Below, piece by piece: positions 9,301 through 18,700 of a stretch of 20,000 bases of DNA; positions within the stretch are counted from its first letter, which is position 1; every line of letters begins with the position of its first letter. The position numbers and the translations under genes were made by a program. The DNA lies in NCBI RefSeq assembly GCF_042767895.1, contig NC_091559.1, positions 15,508,852-15,528,851 of the forward strand. Direction: 5' to 3'. Below the pieces are notes generated by a model, which was not told where the DNA came from, did not search any database, and was given only the letters and a program-made list of their open reading frames with translations. The DNA comes from Penaeus vannamei. Taxonomy: Eukaryota > Arthropoda > Malacostraca > Decapoda > Penaeidae.

Positions 9301-11849
9301 TGTAAAGGTTGAGACATTGTTGGCATATGTCAAATGTCAAGTTTTGGTTTAAATTTTAATGTGAATTTTTACAATGTAGTTAACCCCCTCTTCCCCTTTT
9401 GCCAGGTGGATTGTACTGATGATGGAAAGGACAGCTGTAGCAGATTTGGTGTTTCGGGCTATCCTACACTGAAGATCTTTAAGGGAGGAGAGCTCTCTAC
9501 AGACTACAATGGTCCACGTGATGCCAGTAAGTGCTTGACAGATCCATGTCTACCTTGAACATGAGTGACATAATCCCCAACCCCCTTGCATTGGCTGCTG
9601 TGCATTTTCTAAATATAGATTCTCCCTCCAGGTGGTATTGTAAAGTACATGAGGTCACAGGTTGGACCGGCCTCAAAGGAATTGACCTCCGTGGAAGCAG
9701 CAGAAGCATTCCTTGGTGCTGCTGAAGTTGGAGTTGTTTACTTTGGTGGAGATTCCAAACTTAAAGGTTTGTATTCCCATGTGCTGTTCCTTCAACGTAG
9801 CTACTTGATCAATGCTTCACCAAGGAAAGAGGCAAAAACTTTCAATGCTAAAATTCATTGCTTAGAAGTAGAATTTGGATGTCATGTCTTCCACGACCAA
9901 ACAAACTTGCACTGCTGCATATAGCATTCCAAATGTCTTTATGCAGATATGACAAGATATTCAACATGTCCTGGCTTTTACTATTAGATTGATGTTAATG
10001 AGCTTTAAAAACTTGTTTTCATGAGCATTCTAGGTTTACATTCAATGGTTTAGAGTACCCTTGCTAACAATCCAGTTTCATTGAACTTTTTTTTCTATTT
10101 AATTACAAATTTAAACAAGGACCAATTTATCCTGTATAGCTTTGAAACAACTACCTTTTTAATTTCAGATGCTTTCCTGAAGGCTGCCGATAAGCTGAGG
10201 GAATCCATTCGTTTTGCACACTCGCTCGATGCCACTGTTAATGAAAAGTATGGATTCAGTGACGTGGTTGTGCTCTTCCGACCAAAACACCTTGAGAACA
10301 AATTTGAGCCATCCTCTGTTGTGTTTGAGGGATCAGCTGACAGGGCTGAGATTGAGTCTTTCATCAAAAAGAACTTGTAAGTAATTTCAAGTACGTTTTG
10401 CTGTAGTTTAAAACTGATGTTGCCTTGTTTGACTCTACAGATTGGGCAAAACTTAATGTGATAATACTGTTCATGAATCATAATGTGGCTTTAAATTTAC
10501 CATAAGATCTTTCTGTACGCTTAAATGCTCTTTATATTGAATCCGTTAGTATTTGACTTCTCAATTTAGAAAATATAAATTACTGTTTCTTTGCAGCCAT
10601 GGTTTAGTAGGACACCTAACTCAAGACACTGCTCAGGATTTCAAGCCACCAGTTGTGATTGCTTATTACAATGTTGATTATGTCAAAAATATTAAGGGTA
10701 CAAATTACTGGCGCAACCGTGTCCTCAAGGTATGACTTGGCATGAGTAGAAAAAGATTTGCAGAAAGTGATTGTTAGCTTTGACATATTAAGGAGAGTTG
10801 ACCAGTAGAATTATTAGGTGGTGTTTTTGCAGGTAGGACAAAACTTTGCTGACGACTTCAAGTTTGCTGTTGCCAATAAGGATGACTTCCAGCATGACCT
10901 CAATGAATATGGCCTTGATTATGTTCCTGGTGACAAGCCAGTAATTTGTGCGCGTAATGCTAAAGGCCAAAAGTTTGTTATGCAGGAAGAATTTTCGTAA
11001 GTATTATCGTTATTTTTTATTTATTCCCCCCAAAAATATTGGTGTGGAATATAAAAATTTACTCCTGTGTAACTTTCCTTCCATAGAATGGATAACCTCC
11101 AAGTATTCCTCACAAAGCTGAAGGCAGATGAGCTTGAGCCATATCTGAAGTCTGAGGCAGTGCCAACTCAGGATGGCCCAGTCACTGTTGCTGTTGGCAA
11201 GAACTTCCATGAAGTGGTCTCTGATGAGCGTGATGCCCTCATCGAATTCTATGCTCCTTGGTGTGGTCACTGCAAGAAATTGGCACCCACCTACGATGAA
11301 CTGGGAGAGGCGGTAAGTTATTTTTCAAATTGTCATAGTGATCATTTCAGGATGAATACTGGATATTTGCTGTGGATATTTTCTGTAAACTTAATTTGTT
11401 CTTTGATAAACCATGTTTCCTAACAGATGAAGGATGAAGATGTAGACATTGTAAAGATGGATGCCACTGCCAATGATGTTCCTCCTCAGTACAATGTTCA
11501 AGGTTTCCCCACCATCTTCTGGAAACCCAAGGGTGGCGTGCCAAGGAATTACAATGTAAGTAAAGGCCATTTTGTGTCAAGTTTTAGTGCTGAATACTGG
11601 AATTTCAATTTTATTGAATGTAACGAGTCGACAATGAGTTGGTCAGATACTTGTTCAGTAAGGTCCTTATCTTTGATGGTTTGAAAAATACTTGTACTGA
11701 ATTGATGAACTTAAACTTGACTTCAACTTCCTCAGGGTGGCCGAGAATTGGACGATTTTGTCAAGTACATTGCCCAACATTCCACAAACGAACTGAATGG
11801 GTATGACCGCAAGGGTAAGGCAAAGAAAGCCAAGAAGACCGAACTCTGA
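3162..11849 (+). CDS. PDIA3: Protein disulfide isomerase A3 (ERp57/ERp60), complete 10-exon coding sequence
   Basis: Joined exons 3162-3301, 7449-7536, 9406-9526, 9632-9766, 10169-10376, 10597-10729, 10833-10996, 11087-11312, 11427-11555 and 11736-11849 give 1458 nt, or 485 codons plus TGA, in frame at every junction; all introns are GT-AG. Visible: signal peptide about residues 1-18 (hydrophobic LLILLFSLVAVALG); thioredoxin domain a with WCGHC at 47-51 and cis-Pro in GYPT at 96; non-catalytic b and b' domains (about 120-350); domain a' with WCGHC at 388-392 and cis-Pro in FPT at 433; a lysine-rich tail ending KTEL, a KDEL-like ER retrieval signal. Length fits the family (about 490-505). Known role of the family: thiol oxidation and isomerisation of glycoproteins in the ER lumen, delivered by calnexin and calreticulin. 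The motif KGTNYWRNR keeps K264 and R272, which match the human ERp57 lectin-contact residues K274 and R282. The KGTNYWRNR b' motif and the single a-b-b'-a' layout argue for PDIA3 over PDIA1 or PDIA4. The start is the ATG before the signal peptide; an in-frame ATG 96 nt upstream would bury that peptide. Confidence 0.96.
4126..4508 (+). repeat. Interspersed repeat copy 1 in intron 1
   Basis: Shares a colinear series of blocks with 5513-5868: ATTTATG..TTAAAGT, TTTATCTATAC, GTGAGAAATGTTG, TTGATTCTGGG, TTTAGTAACCATCCCAG, AAGAGCTCCAAATG, ATTAAAATCGAAGCAATCC and GTTTCCAGA. Copy 1 also has a perfect 8-bp stem (CTCACTGG 4286-4293 with CCAGTGAG 4302-4309, 8-nt loop) that is degraded in copy 2. No long open frame and no family recognised. 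It may be a fragment of a transposable element or a local segmental duplication. Confidence 0.75.
5513..5868 (+). repeat. Interspersed repeat copy 2 in intron 1
   Basis: Second, diverged copy of the 4126-4508 sequence in the same orientation, about 1.36 to 1.39 kb downstream. It is followed directly by an AAT-rich microsatellite (5878-5935), which could be the 3' tail of a retroelement; copy 1 lacks such a tail. Many substitutions and small indels indicate an old duplication or two independent insertions. Confidence 0.75.
5878..5935. repeat. AAT/ATT microsatellite
   Basis: Imperfect AAT units with ATT and GAT interruptions directly after repeat copy 2. Confidence 0.85.
6368..6382. repeat. 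C homopolymer
   Basis: An uninterrupted run of about 15 C within intron 1. The exact length is prone to sequencing error. Confidence 0.8.
7449..7536 (+). CDS. PDIA3: PDIA3 exon 2: first CGHC active site
   Basis: Completes W47 and encodes C48-G-H-C51-K-R-L-K-P-E-F through K76. The acceptor is preceded by a strong pyrimidine run (T then C, about 7430-7446) and CAG. The donor is GTAAGG at 7537. This small 88-nt exon carries the N-terminal redox-active dithiol. The matching phase with exon 1 (2+1) and the unbroken PDI sequence fix both borders. Confidence 0.95.
7537..9405 (+). other. PDIA3 intron 2 (about 1.9 kb)
   Basis: GTAAGG donor, GCCAG acceptor. AT-rich with T homopolymers (about 8128-8140), a TA-rich palindromic stretch (about 8170-8202), a C-rich tract (about 8382-8397) and a short tandem duplication of AGTATTTAAAATTTC (about 7987-8018). 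No exon, RNA gene or recognisable mobile element seen. Confidence 0.85.
9406..9526 (+). CDS. PDIA3: PDIA3 exon 3: end of domain a
   Basis: Codes V77 to A116 plus one base of S117. It contains VDCTDDGKDSC, with C79 and C87 in the place of the extra structural cysteine pair known in the ERp57 a domain, and GVSGYPTLKIF with cis-Pro P96 facing the active site. Acceptor TTTTGCCAG, donor GTAAGT at 9527. Confidence 0.95.
9632..9766 (+). CDS. PDIA3: PDIA3 exon 4: linker and start of domain b
   Basis: Codes the rest of S117 through K161 plus one base of D162, including GIVKYMRSQVGPASKEL, the usual PDI-family linker that enters domain b, and a strand VGVVYFG. Acceptor CTCCAG. The donor at 9767 is GTTTGT, the weakest donor of the gene, but it is the only site here that keeps frame with exon 5. 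Confidence 0.92.
9767..10168 (+). other. PDIA3 intron 4
   Basis: A 402-bp intron with donor GTTTGT and acceptor AATTTCAG. It has a pyrimidine-rich 3' end and nothing else recognisable. Confidence 0.85.
10169..10376 (+). CDS. PDIA3: PDIA3 exon 5: domain b
   Basis: Codes D162 to N230 plus two bases of F231. FLKAADKLRESIRFAHS, VVVLFRPKHLENKFE and the closing helix EIESFIKKN are typical ERp57 domain-b segments. There is no CXXC, as expected for this redox-inactive thioredoxin fold. Acceptor TTTCAG, donor GTAAGT at 10377. Confidence 0.94.
10597..10729 (+). CDS. PDIA3: PDIA3 exon 6: b' domain with calnexin/calreticulin contact motif
   Basis: Codes the end of F231 through K275. It holds VVIAYYNVDYVKN and KGTNYWRNRVLK. 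K264 and R272 correspond to human ERp57 K274 and R282, residues known from the family to bind the P-domain tip of calnexin and calreticulin; the mapping is by eye. Acceptor TTTGCAG, donor GTATGA at 10730. Confidence 0.94.
10833..10996 (+). CDS. PDIA3: PDIA3 exon 7: second half of b' domain
   Basis: Codes V276 to F329 plus two bases of S330. It contains GQNFADDFKFAVANKDDF and AKGQKFVMQEEF, the conserved end of the ERp57 b' domain. Intron 6 before it is only 103 bp. Acceptor TTTTTGCAG, donor GTAAGT at 10997. Confidence 0.94.
11087..11312 (+). CDS. PDIA3: PDIA3 exon 8: x-linker and second CGHC active site (domain a')
   Basis: Codes the end of S330 through A405. LKSEAVPTQDGPVTVAVGKNF is the short linker and first strand of a', followed by LIEFYAPW and C389-G-H-C392-K-K-L-A-P-TYDELGE. 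This is the C-terminal catalytic dithiol. Unlike the first active site, here the tryptophan and CGHC lie in one exon. Intron 7 is 90 bp. Donor GTAAGT at 11313. Confidence 0.96.
11427..11555 (+). CDS. PDIA3: PDIA3 exon 9: domain a' core with cis-proline
   Basis: Codes M406 to N448 in phase 0. DIVKMDATANDVPPQY and GFPTIFW (cis-Pro P433) are hallmark PDI a' segments. Acceptor CTAACAG; donor GTAAGT at 11556. Confidence 0.95.
11736..11849 (+). CDS. PDIA3: PDIA3 exon 10: C-terminal helix, lysine-rich tail, KTEL and stop
   Basis: Codes G449 to L485 then TGA. GGRELDDFVKYI closes domain a'. The tail GKAKKAKKTEL is basic and ends in KTEL, a KDEL-type retrieval signal with T in place of D. Acceptor TTCCTCAG. 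The 3' untranslated region follows without a further recognisable intron. Confidence 0.95.
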   Translation, partial: GGRELDDFVKYIAQHSTNELNGYDRKGKAKKAKKTEL

Positions 11850-12537
11850 GATCTAATGAGAAATTTTTACAAGGAGGGTGTGTTGACACCACAGTGTGTT
11901 GTGTAACGAGTGCTGCAGATATGTTAGTCATGTATGATTATTCCATGCATTATAATTTTTCCCTCTATGTAGCAATCAAAGGATGTCTTTTTGATGTACT
12001 ATCTGTATTGTTGTATGCAATTAAACATACGTAAATTTGTTTCCTCTCAAAGAGGCTTTGTCAGGTGAAACTTGCTGACAGTATTAAGATTGGATTATAT
12101 CGAAAGGAATTACCGGTGAAGCTTGTCCTGTGCCTCTGTTTGTGTGAAAGCTGAGATTACGAATGTGTTAAGTTTTGTGCAATAGTTTTTGGATTTCTTT
12201 TCTGTAATAAAAAATGACGCAATGCAGTGAACTTTTGAAAGACTAAAATTGATATAACAAATCATTCTGGCCCTTGTCTGAAATACAAGAGCACAAGTTT
12301 ATCCAGTGTAATGCATTCAGTTAACTTAATAAATTTTATAATATATTTATTAACTTTTTTTTGAACCTTGGAAAAACTTGTGGTGGCCTGCATGGTTATT
12401 GCACAAATTTGATTGCTGTAATGAATATTTAGGAAATTATTTCTGCTAAACTGATTGAATCTTGTGTGATTGTACTGTTAAAATTTTCAGTGAAATATTT
12501 GATAGGAAATATTGACTTTTTGACATGTAAAAATAAA
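11850..12537 (+). terminator. 3' untranslated region with several poly(A) signals
   Basis: After the TGA, candidate cleavage signals are ATTAAA at 12020-12025 and AATAAA at 12206-12211, 12328-12333 and 12532-12537. The region is AT-rich with GT-rich stretches. Alternative 3' ends from about 180 to about 700 nt after the stop are therefore possible; which is used cannot be told from sequence. Confidence 0.6.
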
Positions 12538-12643
12538 ACCATTTACTAAACAATTTTTTTTTTAGATTTTTTCCTAAATATTGGCCTTTACAAACGAGTA
12601 TTTTATGCTACCACTATACTCTTGAAGGACTCTGTACGAGAGG

Positions 12644-12715
12644 GTATGATCAGCGGAAAACTGCATGGATGTCATGTGGGTATAAGCAGCGGAAAACTGC
12701 ATAGATGACGTCACA
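12644..12715 (+). repeat. Two tandem copies of a 36-bp unit
   Basis: 12644-12679 and 12680-12715 share GTATRA-CAGCGGAAAACTGCAT-GATG with a few substitutions. Both lie inside the MITE-like element. Confidence 0.8.
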
Positions 12716-12767
12716 GGCGAGAAAACTAGGAAATACTTGTTTATCGAGTAGTTTGTCCTGTGACGTC
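12706..12767. repeat. Inverted repeat with CRE palindrome
   Basis: GACGTCACAGG at 12707-12717 is the exact reverse complement of CCTGTGACGTC at 12757-12767, with a 39-nt spacer. TGACGTCA at 12706-12713 is a perfect CRE/ATF palindrome. Inside the MITE-like element. Confidence 0.75.
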
Positions 12768-12845
12768 TCAATTTGTTGCCCACCTGTGCGCTCATCGGCC
12801 ATGTCCGCTTGTACAATACTCGGATAAAGGGTAAAAACCATTTAG

Positions 12846-13131
12846 TTCACCTGGCATTTACATAATTTTGCATTAAGACGAGCATTAAGTAACAAGTAAT
12901 TTTTTTCAGCTGGATAGCTTGTTATGGTTTACTAGTGTACATTCAAGTACATGAAGTAGCAAGCGGTCGTCTTAGCAATGGAAAATGGTTTAAATCGAGA
13001 AAGCATAATGCATGATCCATGTTAGACTGCATTAATAATAGGGGGGGAGGGGGTTGCAAGAATGATGTATGAAAAGACAATTAAGTTTTGATCGACTCGT
13101 GCCCAGGAGCCAGATTCTCAAACGCATTAAG
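12846..13131. other. Unassigned intergenic sequence
   Basis: Mixed AT-rich sequence with a G-rich run near 13040-13053. No gene seen. Confidence 0.55.
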
Positions 13132-13211
13132 GCGCCGTAACTTACGGCCGAGCGATCTTACGGCCCTTTTACAGAGCAAAGGACCCGCCATATTGGTGCG
13201 AGTTACGGCGC
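13132..13211. repeat. 11-bp inverted repeat with internal TTACGGCC duplication
   Basis: GCGCCGTAACT (13132-13142) is the exact reverse complement of AGTTACGGCGC (13201-13211), with a 58-nt spacer. TTACGGCC occurs twice inside (13142-13149 and 13158-13165). CpG-rich against an AT-rich background. It may be a small foldback element or a fragment of one; no target duplication was recognised. Confidence 0.6.
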
Positions 13212-15294
13212 TAGGTTTTGGAACTTTCATATAAACCAGAAATACTACTTTGTAATAAAGCCGGAATTATCTATTTTGGCTAGGGTTTATACGGTTACCC
13301 AAGTATTCATGTGGTAGATATATTCAGAGCCAGGAATATTAGGTCCCTTGAGGGATCCCCTATAATTTGGTTCTGATGAATTTGCATATGGGATAATGAA
13401 ACGGTTTAGTTAATTTGAATCTAAAATATTTCCCTTTCTGAAAAAAAAATCAAATTAAGCAAGATTATCAGAAATATATACTTCTTGCATTATCATTACT
13501 ATTGTCTGTTAACTAGGGCCTCCATTTCAAATTTCCATGGATGAGGGGGGGGGGCTTAGCCTCTTTCCCCCACTACGCCCAATCACCAATGTTATTGACA
13601 AGCCTGACCTATTTCAAAATCATTCTAAAGCCAAACTGGATGGACATTCGGACCAACTATTACGTAATATGGCAAAAGAATTAAGCAGAAAATGTAACTT
13701 ACACCAATACATTACTATACTGCTTTTGCTTCAAAACGGGCTCTGTGTATGCCTTGAATACCCCATTATTTTATGAAACGTAACTTGCATCCCCTTTGAT
13801 TACCGAGGAATTCGTTAAAAAGTAACTTCTATGAAAGATTTTACATGTCATGGTGAAAAACCACGCCTTAAATATTTCGAGAAGAAAAAAGGGAAACACG
13901 AACAGTAGATCTGAGAAATCATCTATTGAACCGAGTGAAATAAAACGGTTGCGACTCGGGGCAAAGAATCGTTCTAAACTGCTTCATGCAAGCGGCAGTG
14001 GATAGCAGTAATATTACTATCTTGAACTGTGTTTAGCTTATTTGGGGACACCTTTAGAAAGCTTAGTGGAGCGTCCCTTGTCGCGCCCCACATAATTTCC
14101 ACCTCACATGAAGTTAGTAGGTTATGTATGTTAAACACTCTTGAATTCAAGACTGGTGCATCGCTACGTATATTGTGTAGATTTAACGATGCGTTTCTGA
14201 TGTCGAAATGTTTGATAATCCCCCCCACACGAAAATGTGGTAAATATTAAATACAACGCGTTGAGGAATGTGTATAAATCTACTACAAATTCTGACAAAA
14301 TGAGCATGAATTCAAAATTTACGGATATAAATGCCAAACGACAACCGCCAATATTCGTCTTCCTGAAAATTTTGCACATACACCTTTCAAGTTTTGTTTA
14401 TAAATGTTACAATTTGTTTATGTATAATGTAAATGGCATTAAACGACAGATAAATCACTGTTCATCAAACACCTACTTGTAATAATACTGCCCACCGATG
14501 TTAAACCTAGTTATACAAAAGTCATAAACCTTGGGGTACTGAAATTCGGGTAGGGAGATCATGACCCACATACTGCAAATGCATTCCTTTAGGGCATTCT
14601 ACTGTTCCCTTTAAATATGATGGGTCCAGCGTCCTGTGAAATGACTACTTTTATTCCAAGTGCGAATGTGTTCTACAAAAAGCGATGTTCTTAAATGCGG
14701 CAACAGGAAATGAGTCTTCATTTTACTGCTTACGTAGGATATGTAGAGGAGAATGCTGTATAAGTAAAGGCTTTCATTTCAGGCCTTCCTACTCAAAGAA
14801 GCATTCGCATTGGAACCATGTGTAAAAATAAGTAGATAATTGATAAAGAATTCTAAATTATAAGAAGCGCATTTTCAAGTGTTTGACATTACAGTTGTAA
14901 GTGTAACGCTGAGTGTCAAGTACTACTGGCAGAGCATACATCAAAGGTCAAAGAGAAAAACATTCTTTGGTAAGATAGACCTGGTGTAAACGTGTAGATC
15001 GAAGATAATGGCTCATAAAATAAAGGAAAGCGTTTTTTGTCGAATTGTCAGGAGTGGAGTTTCTGGTCAAAACTGTGCCTTGCAGTTGATGCTTCAACGT
15101 AACTGTGATCACCAAAGAAAGCTGATAGAATTTAGGGGAGACTGAAAGAATCAAGCGCAGTAGGAGGAGGGTGCTCATTTCTTTGTCAACAAAACTTGAT
15201 GATACTGCATTGACTGAGTTGTGTTTTGATGGGAAACAAGATGATAAAAGAAACAAGGAGCACATTGATTTACCAAAAGAGCTGAACGTTATGT
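13212..15294. other. Unassigned intergenic sequence
   Basis: About 2.1 kb of AT-rich DNA. Open frames of up to 105 codons on either strand (for example 14948-15265 on the minus strand) match no family I recognise and have no splice or promoter context. I saw no tRNA, rRNA or transposon signature. Confidence 0.55.
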
Positions 15295-15717
<423 letters not shown>

Positions 15718-15720
<3 letters not shown>

Positions 15721-15753
15721 CATGATGATGATGATAAAAATGGTAATGATAGT
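15718..15753 (+). repeat. Transition zone between GATAAT and ACG/ACA arrays
   Basis: AATCATGATGATGATGAT-like words, then TAATGATAGTAACGAC. Triplet register is kept while T is lost and C gained. Confidence 0.7.
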
Positions 15754-18700
15754 AACGACAACAACAACGACAACGACAACGACAAACGACAACAACGACA
15801 ACGACAACGACAAACGACAACGACAACGACAAACGACAACGACGACGACAAACGACAACAACGACAACGACAAACGACAACAACGACGACGACGACAACG
15901 ACAAACGACAACAACGACAACGACAAACGACGACGACGACAAACGACGACGACAAACGACGACAACGACGACGACGACAACGGCAACGACGACGACAAAC
16001 GACGACAACGACGACGACGACGACAAACGACGACGACGACAAACGACGACGACGACAAACGACGACGACGACGACGACAACGGCAACGACGACGACAAAC
16101 GACGACGACGACAAACGACAATGACAACGACAAACGACAACGGCAACGACAACGACGACGACAAACGACGACGACGACAACAACGACAACGGCAACGACA
16201 ACGACGACGACAAACGACGACAACGACAAACGACAACAAATACAACGACAACGGCAACGACGACGACAAACGACGACGACGAGAAACGACGACAACGACA
16301 ACGACAACGACAAACGACAACAACGATAACGACAACGACAACGACAAACGACAACAACGACGACAAACGACGACGACAAACGACGACAACGACAAACGAC
16401 AACAACGACGACGACAAACGACGACGACGACAAACGACGACAACGACGACGACAACGACAAACGACAACAACGACAACGACGACGACAAACGACGACGAC
16501 GACGACAACAACGACAACGGCAACGACAACGACGACGACAAACGACGACGACAAACGACGACGACGACAAACGACGACGACGACAACGACAAACGACAAC
16601 AACGACAACGACGACGACAACGGCAACGACGACGACAAACGACGACAACGACAACGACGACGACAAACGACGACGACGACGACGACAACAACGACAACGG
16701 CAACGACAACGACGACGACAAACGACGACAACGACAACGACAAACGACAACAACGACAACGACGACGACGACGACGACAACAACGGCAACGACAACGACG
16801 ACGACAAACGACGACGACGACAAACGACGACGACGACAACGACAAACGACAACAACGACGACGACAACGGCAACGACGACGACGACAACGACGACGACAA
16901 ACGACGACGACGACGACGACAACGACAACGGCAACGACGACGACAAACGACGACGACAAACGACGACGACGACAACGACAACGACAAACGACAACAACGA
17001 CAACGACGACGACAAACGACGACGACGACGACGACGACAACAACGGCAACGACAACGACAAACGACGACGACAAACGACGACGACAAACGACGACGACAA
17101 ACGACGACGACGACAACGACAACGACAAACGACAACAACGACAACGACGACGACAAACGACGACGACGACGACGACGACAACAACGGCAACGACGACGAC
17201 AAACGACAACAACGACAACGACAACGACGACGACAAACGACGACGACGACAACGACAACGACAACGACGACGACAAACGACGACGACGACAACGACAAAC
17301 GACAACAACGGCAACGACAACGACGACGACAAACGACGACGACGACAAACGACGACAACGATAACGACAACGACGACGACAACGACAAACGACAACGACG
17401 ACAAACGACGACGACGACGACGACAACGACAAACGACGACAACGACAAACGACGACAACGACAAACGACGACAACGACAAACGACAACAACGACAACGAC
17501 GACGACAAACGACAACAACGACAACGACAAACGACAACAACGACAACGACGACGACAAACGACGACGACGACAAACGACGACAACGACGACGACAACGGC
17601 AACGACGACGACAAACGACGACGACGACAAACGACGACAATGACGACGACAACGACAAACGACAACGACGACGACAAACGACGACGACGACAACGACGAC
17701 GACAACGGCAACGACGACGACAAACGACGACGACGACAAACGACGACAATGACGACGACAACGACAAACGACAACAACGACAACGACGACGACAAACGAC
17801 GACGACGACAACAACGACAACGACGACGACAAACGACGACGACAAACGACGACGACGACAAACGACGACGAGGACAACGACAACGACAAACGACAACAAC
17901 GACAACGGCAACGACAACGACGACGACAAACGACGACGACGACAAACGACGACAACAACGACAAACGACAACAACGATAACGACAACGACGACGACAACG
18001 ACAAACGACAACAACGACAAACGACAACAACGACAACGACGACGACAAACGACGACAACGACGACGACAAACGACGACAACGACGACGACAACGACGACG
18101 ACGACGACAAACGACGACAACGACGACGACAAACGACGACAACGACGACGACAAACGACGACGACGACGACAAACGACGACAACGACAACGACAAACGAC
18201 AACAACGACAACGACAACGACGACAAACGACGACGACGACAAACGACGACAACGACAAACGACAACAACGACAACGACGACGACAACAACGACGACGACA
18301 AACGACGACAACGACGACGACGACGACAAACGACGACGACGACAAACGACGACAACGGCGACGACAACGGCAACGACGACGACAAACGACGACGACAACG
18401 ACAAACGACAACAACGACAACGACGACGACAAACGACGACGACGACGACGACGACAACAACGACAACGGCAACGACAACGACGACGACAAACGACGACGA
18501 CGACGACAACAACGACAACGACAACGACGACGACAAACGACGACGACGACAACGACAAACGACAACGGCAACGACAACGACGACGACAAACGACGACGAC
18601 GACAAACGACGACAACGACAACGACAACAACGACAAACGACAACAACGACAACGACAACGACGACGACAACGACAAACGACAACAACGACAAACGACAAC

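Larger units (their letters stand above)
12574..12845. mobile_element. MITE-like element with imperfect terminal inverted repeats
   Basis: The ends are mutually inverted: CTAAAT (12574-12579) matches ATTTAG (12840-12845), then a CTTTA block, then CGAGTATT (12595-12602) matches AATACTCG (12815-12822). TTC flanks both sides (12571-12573 and 12846-12848), a possible 3-bp target duplication. The 272-bp interior holds a 36-bp tandem repeat and an 11-bp inverted repeat. There is no transposase, so it would be non-autonomous. The family is not assigned. It sits directly after the last poly(A) signal of PDIA3. Confidence 0.5.

Noticed and set aside
10095..10481. 128-codon minus-strand frame across exon 5
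   Set aside because: Shadow of PDIA3 exon 5 on the opposite strand, with no independent evidence.
14948..15265. 105-codon frame on the minus strand
   Set aside because: No recognisable family, no promoter or splice context; its length is compatible with chance in a 2-kb intergenic stretch.
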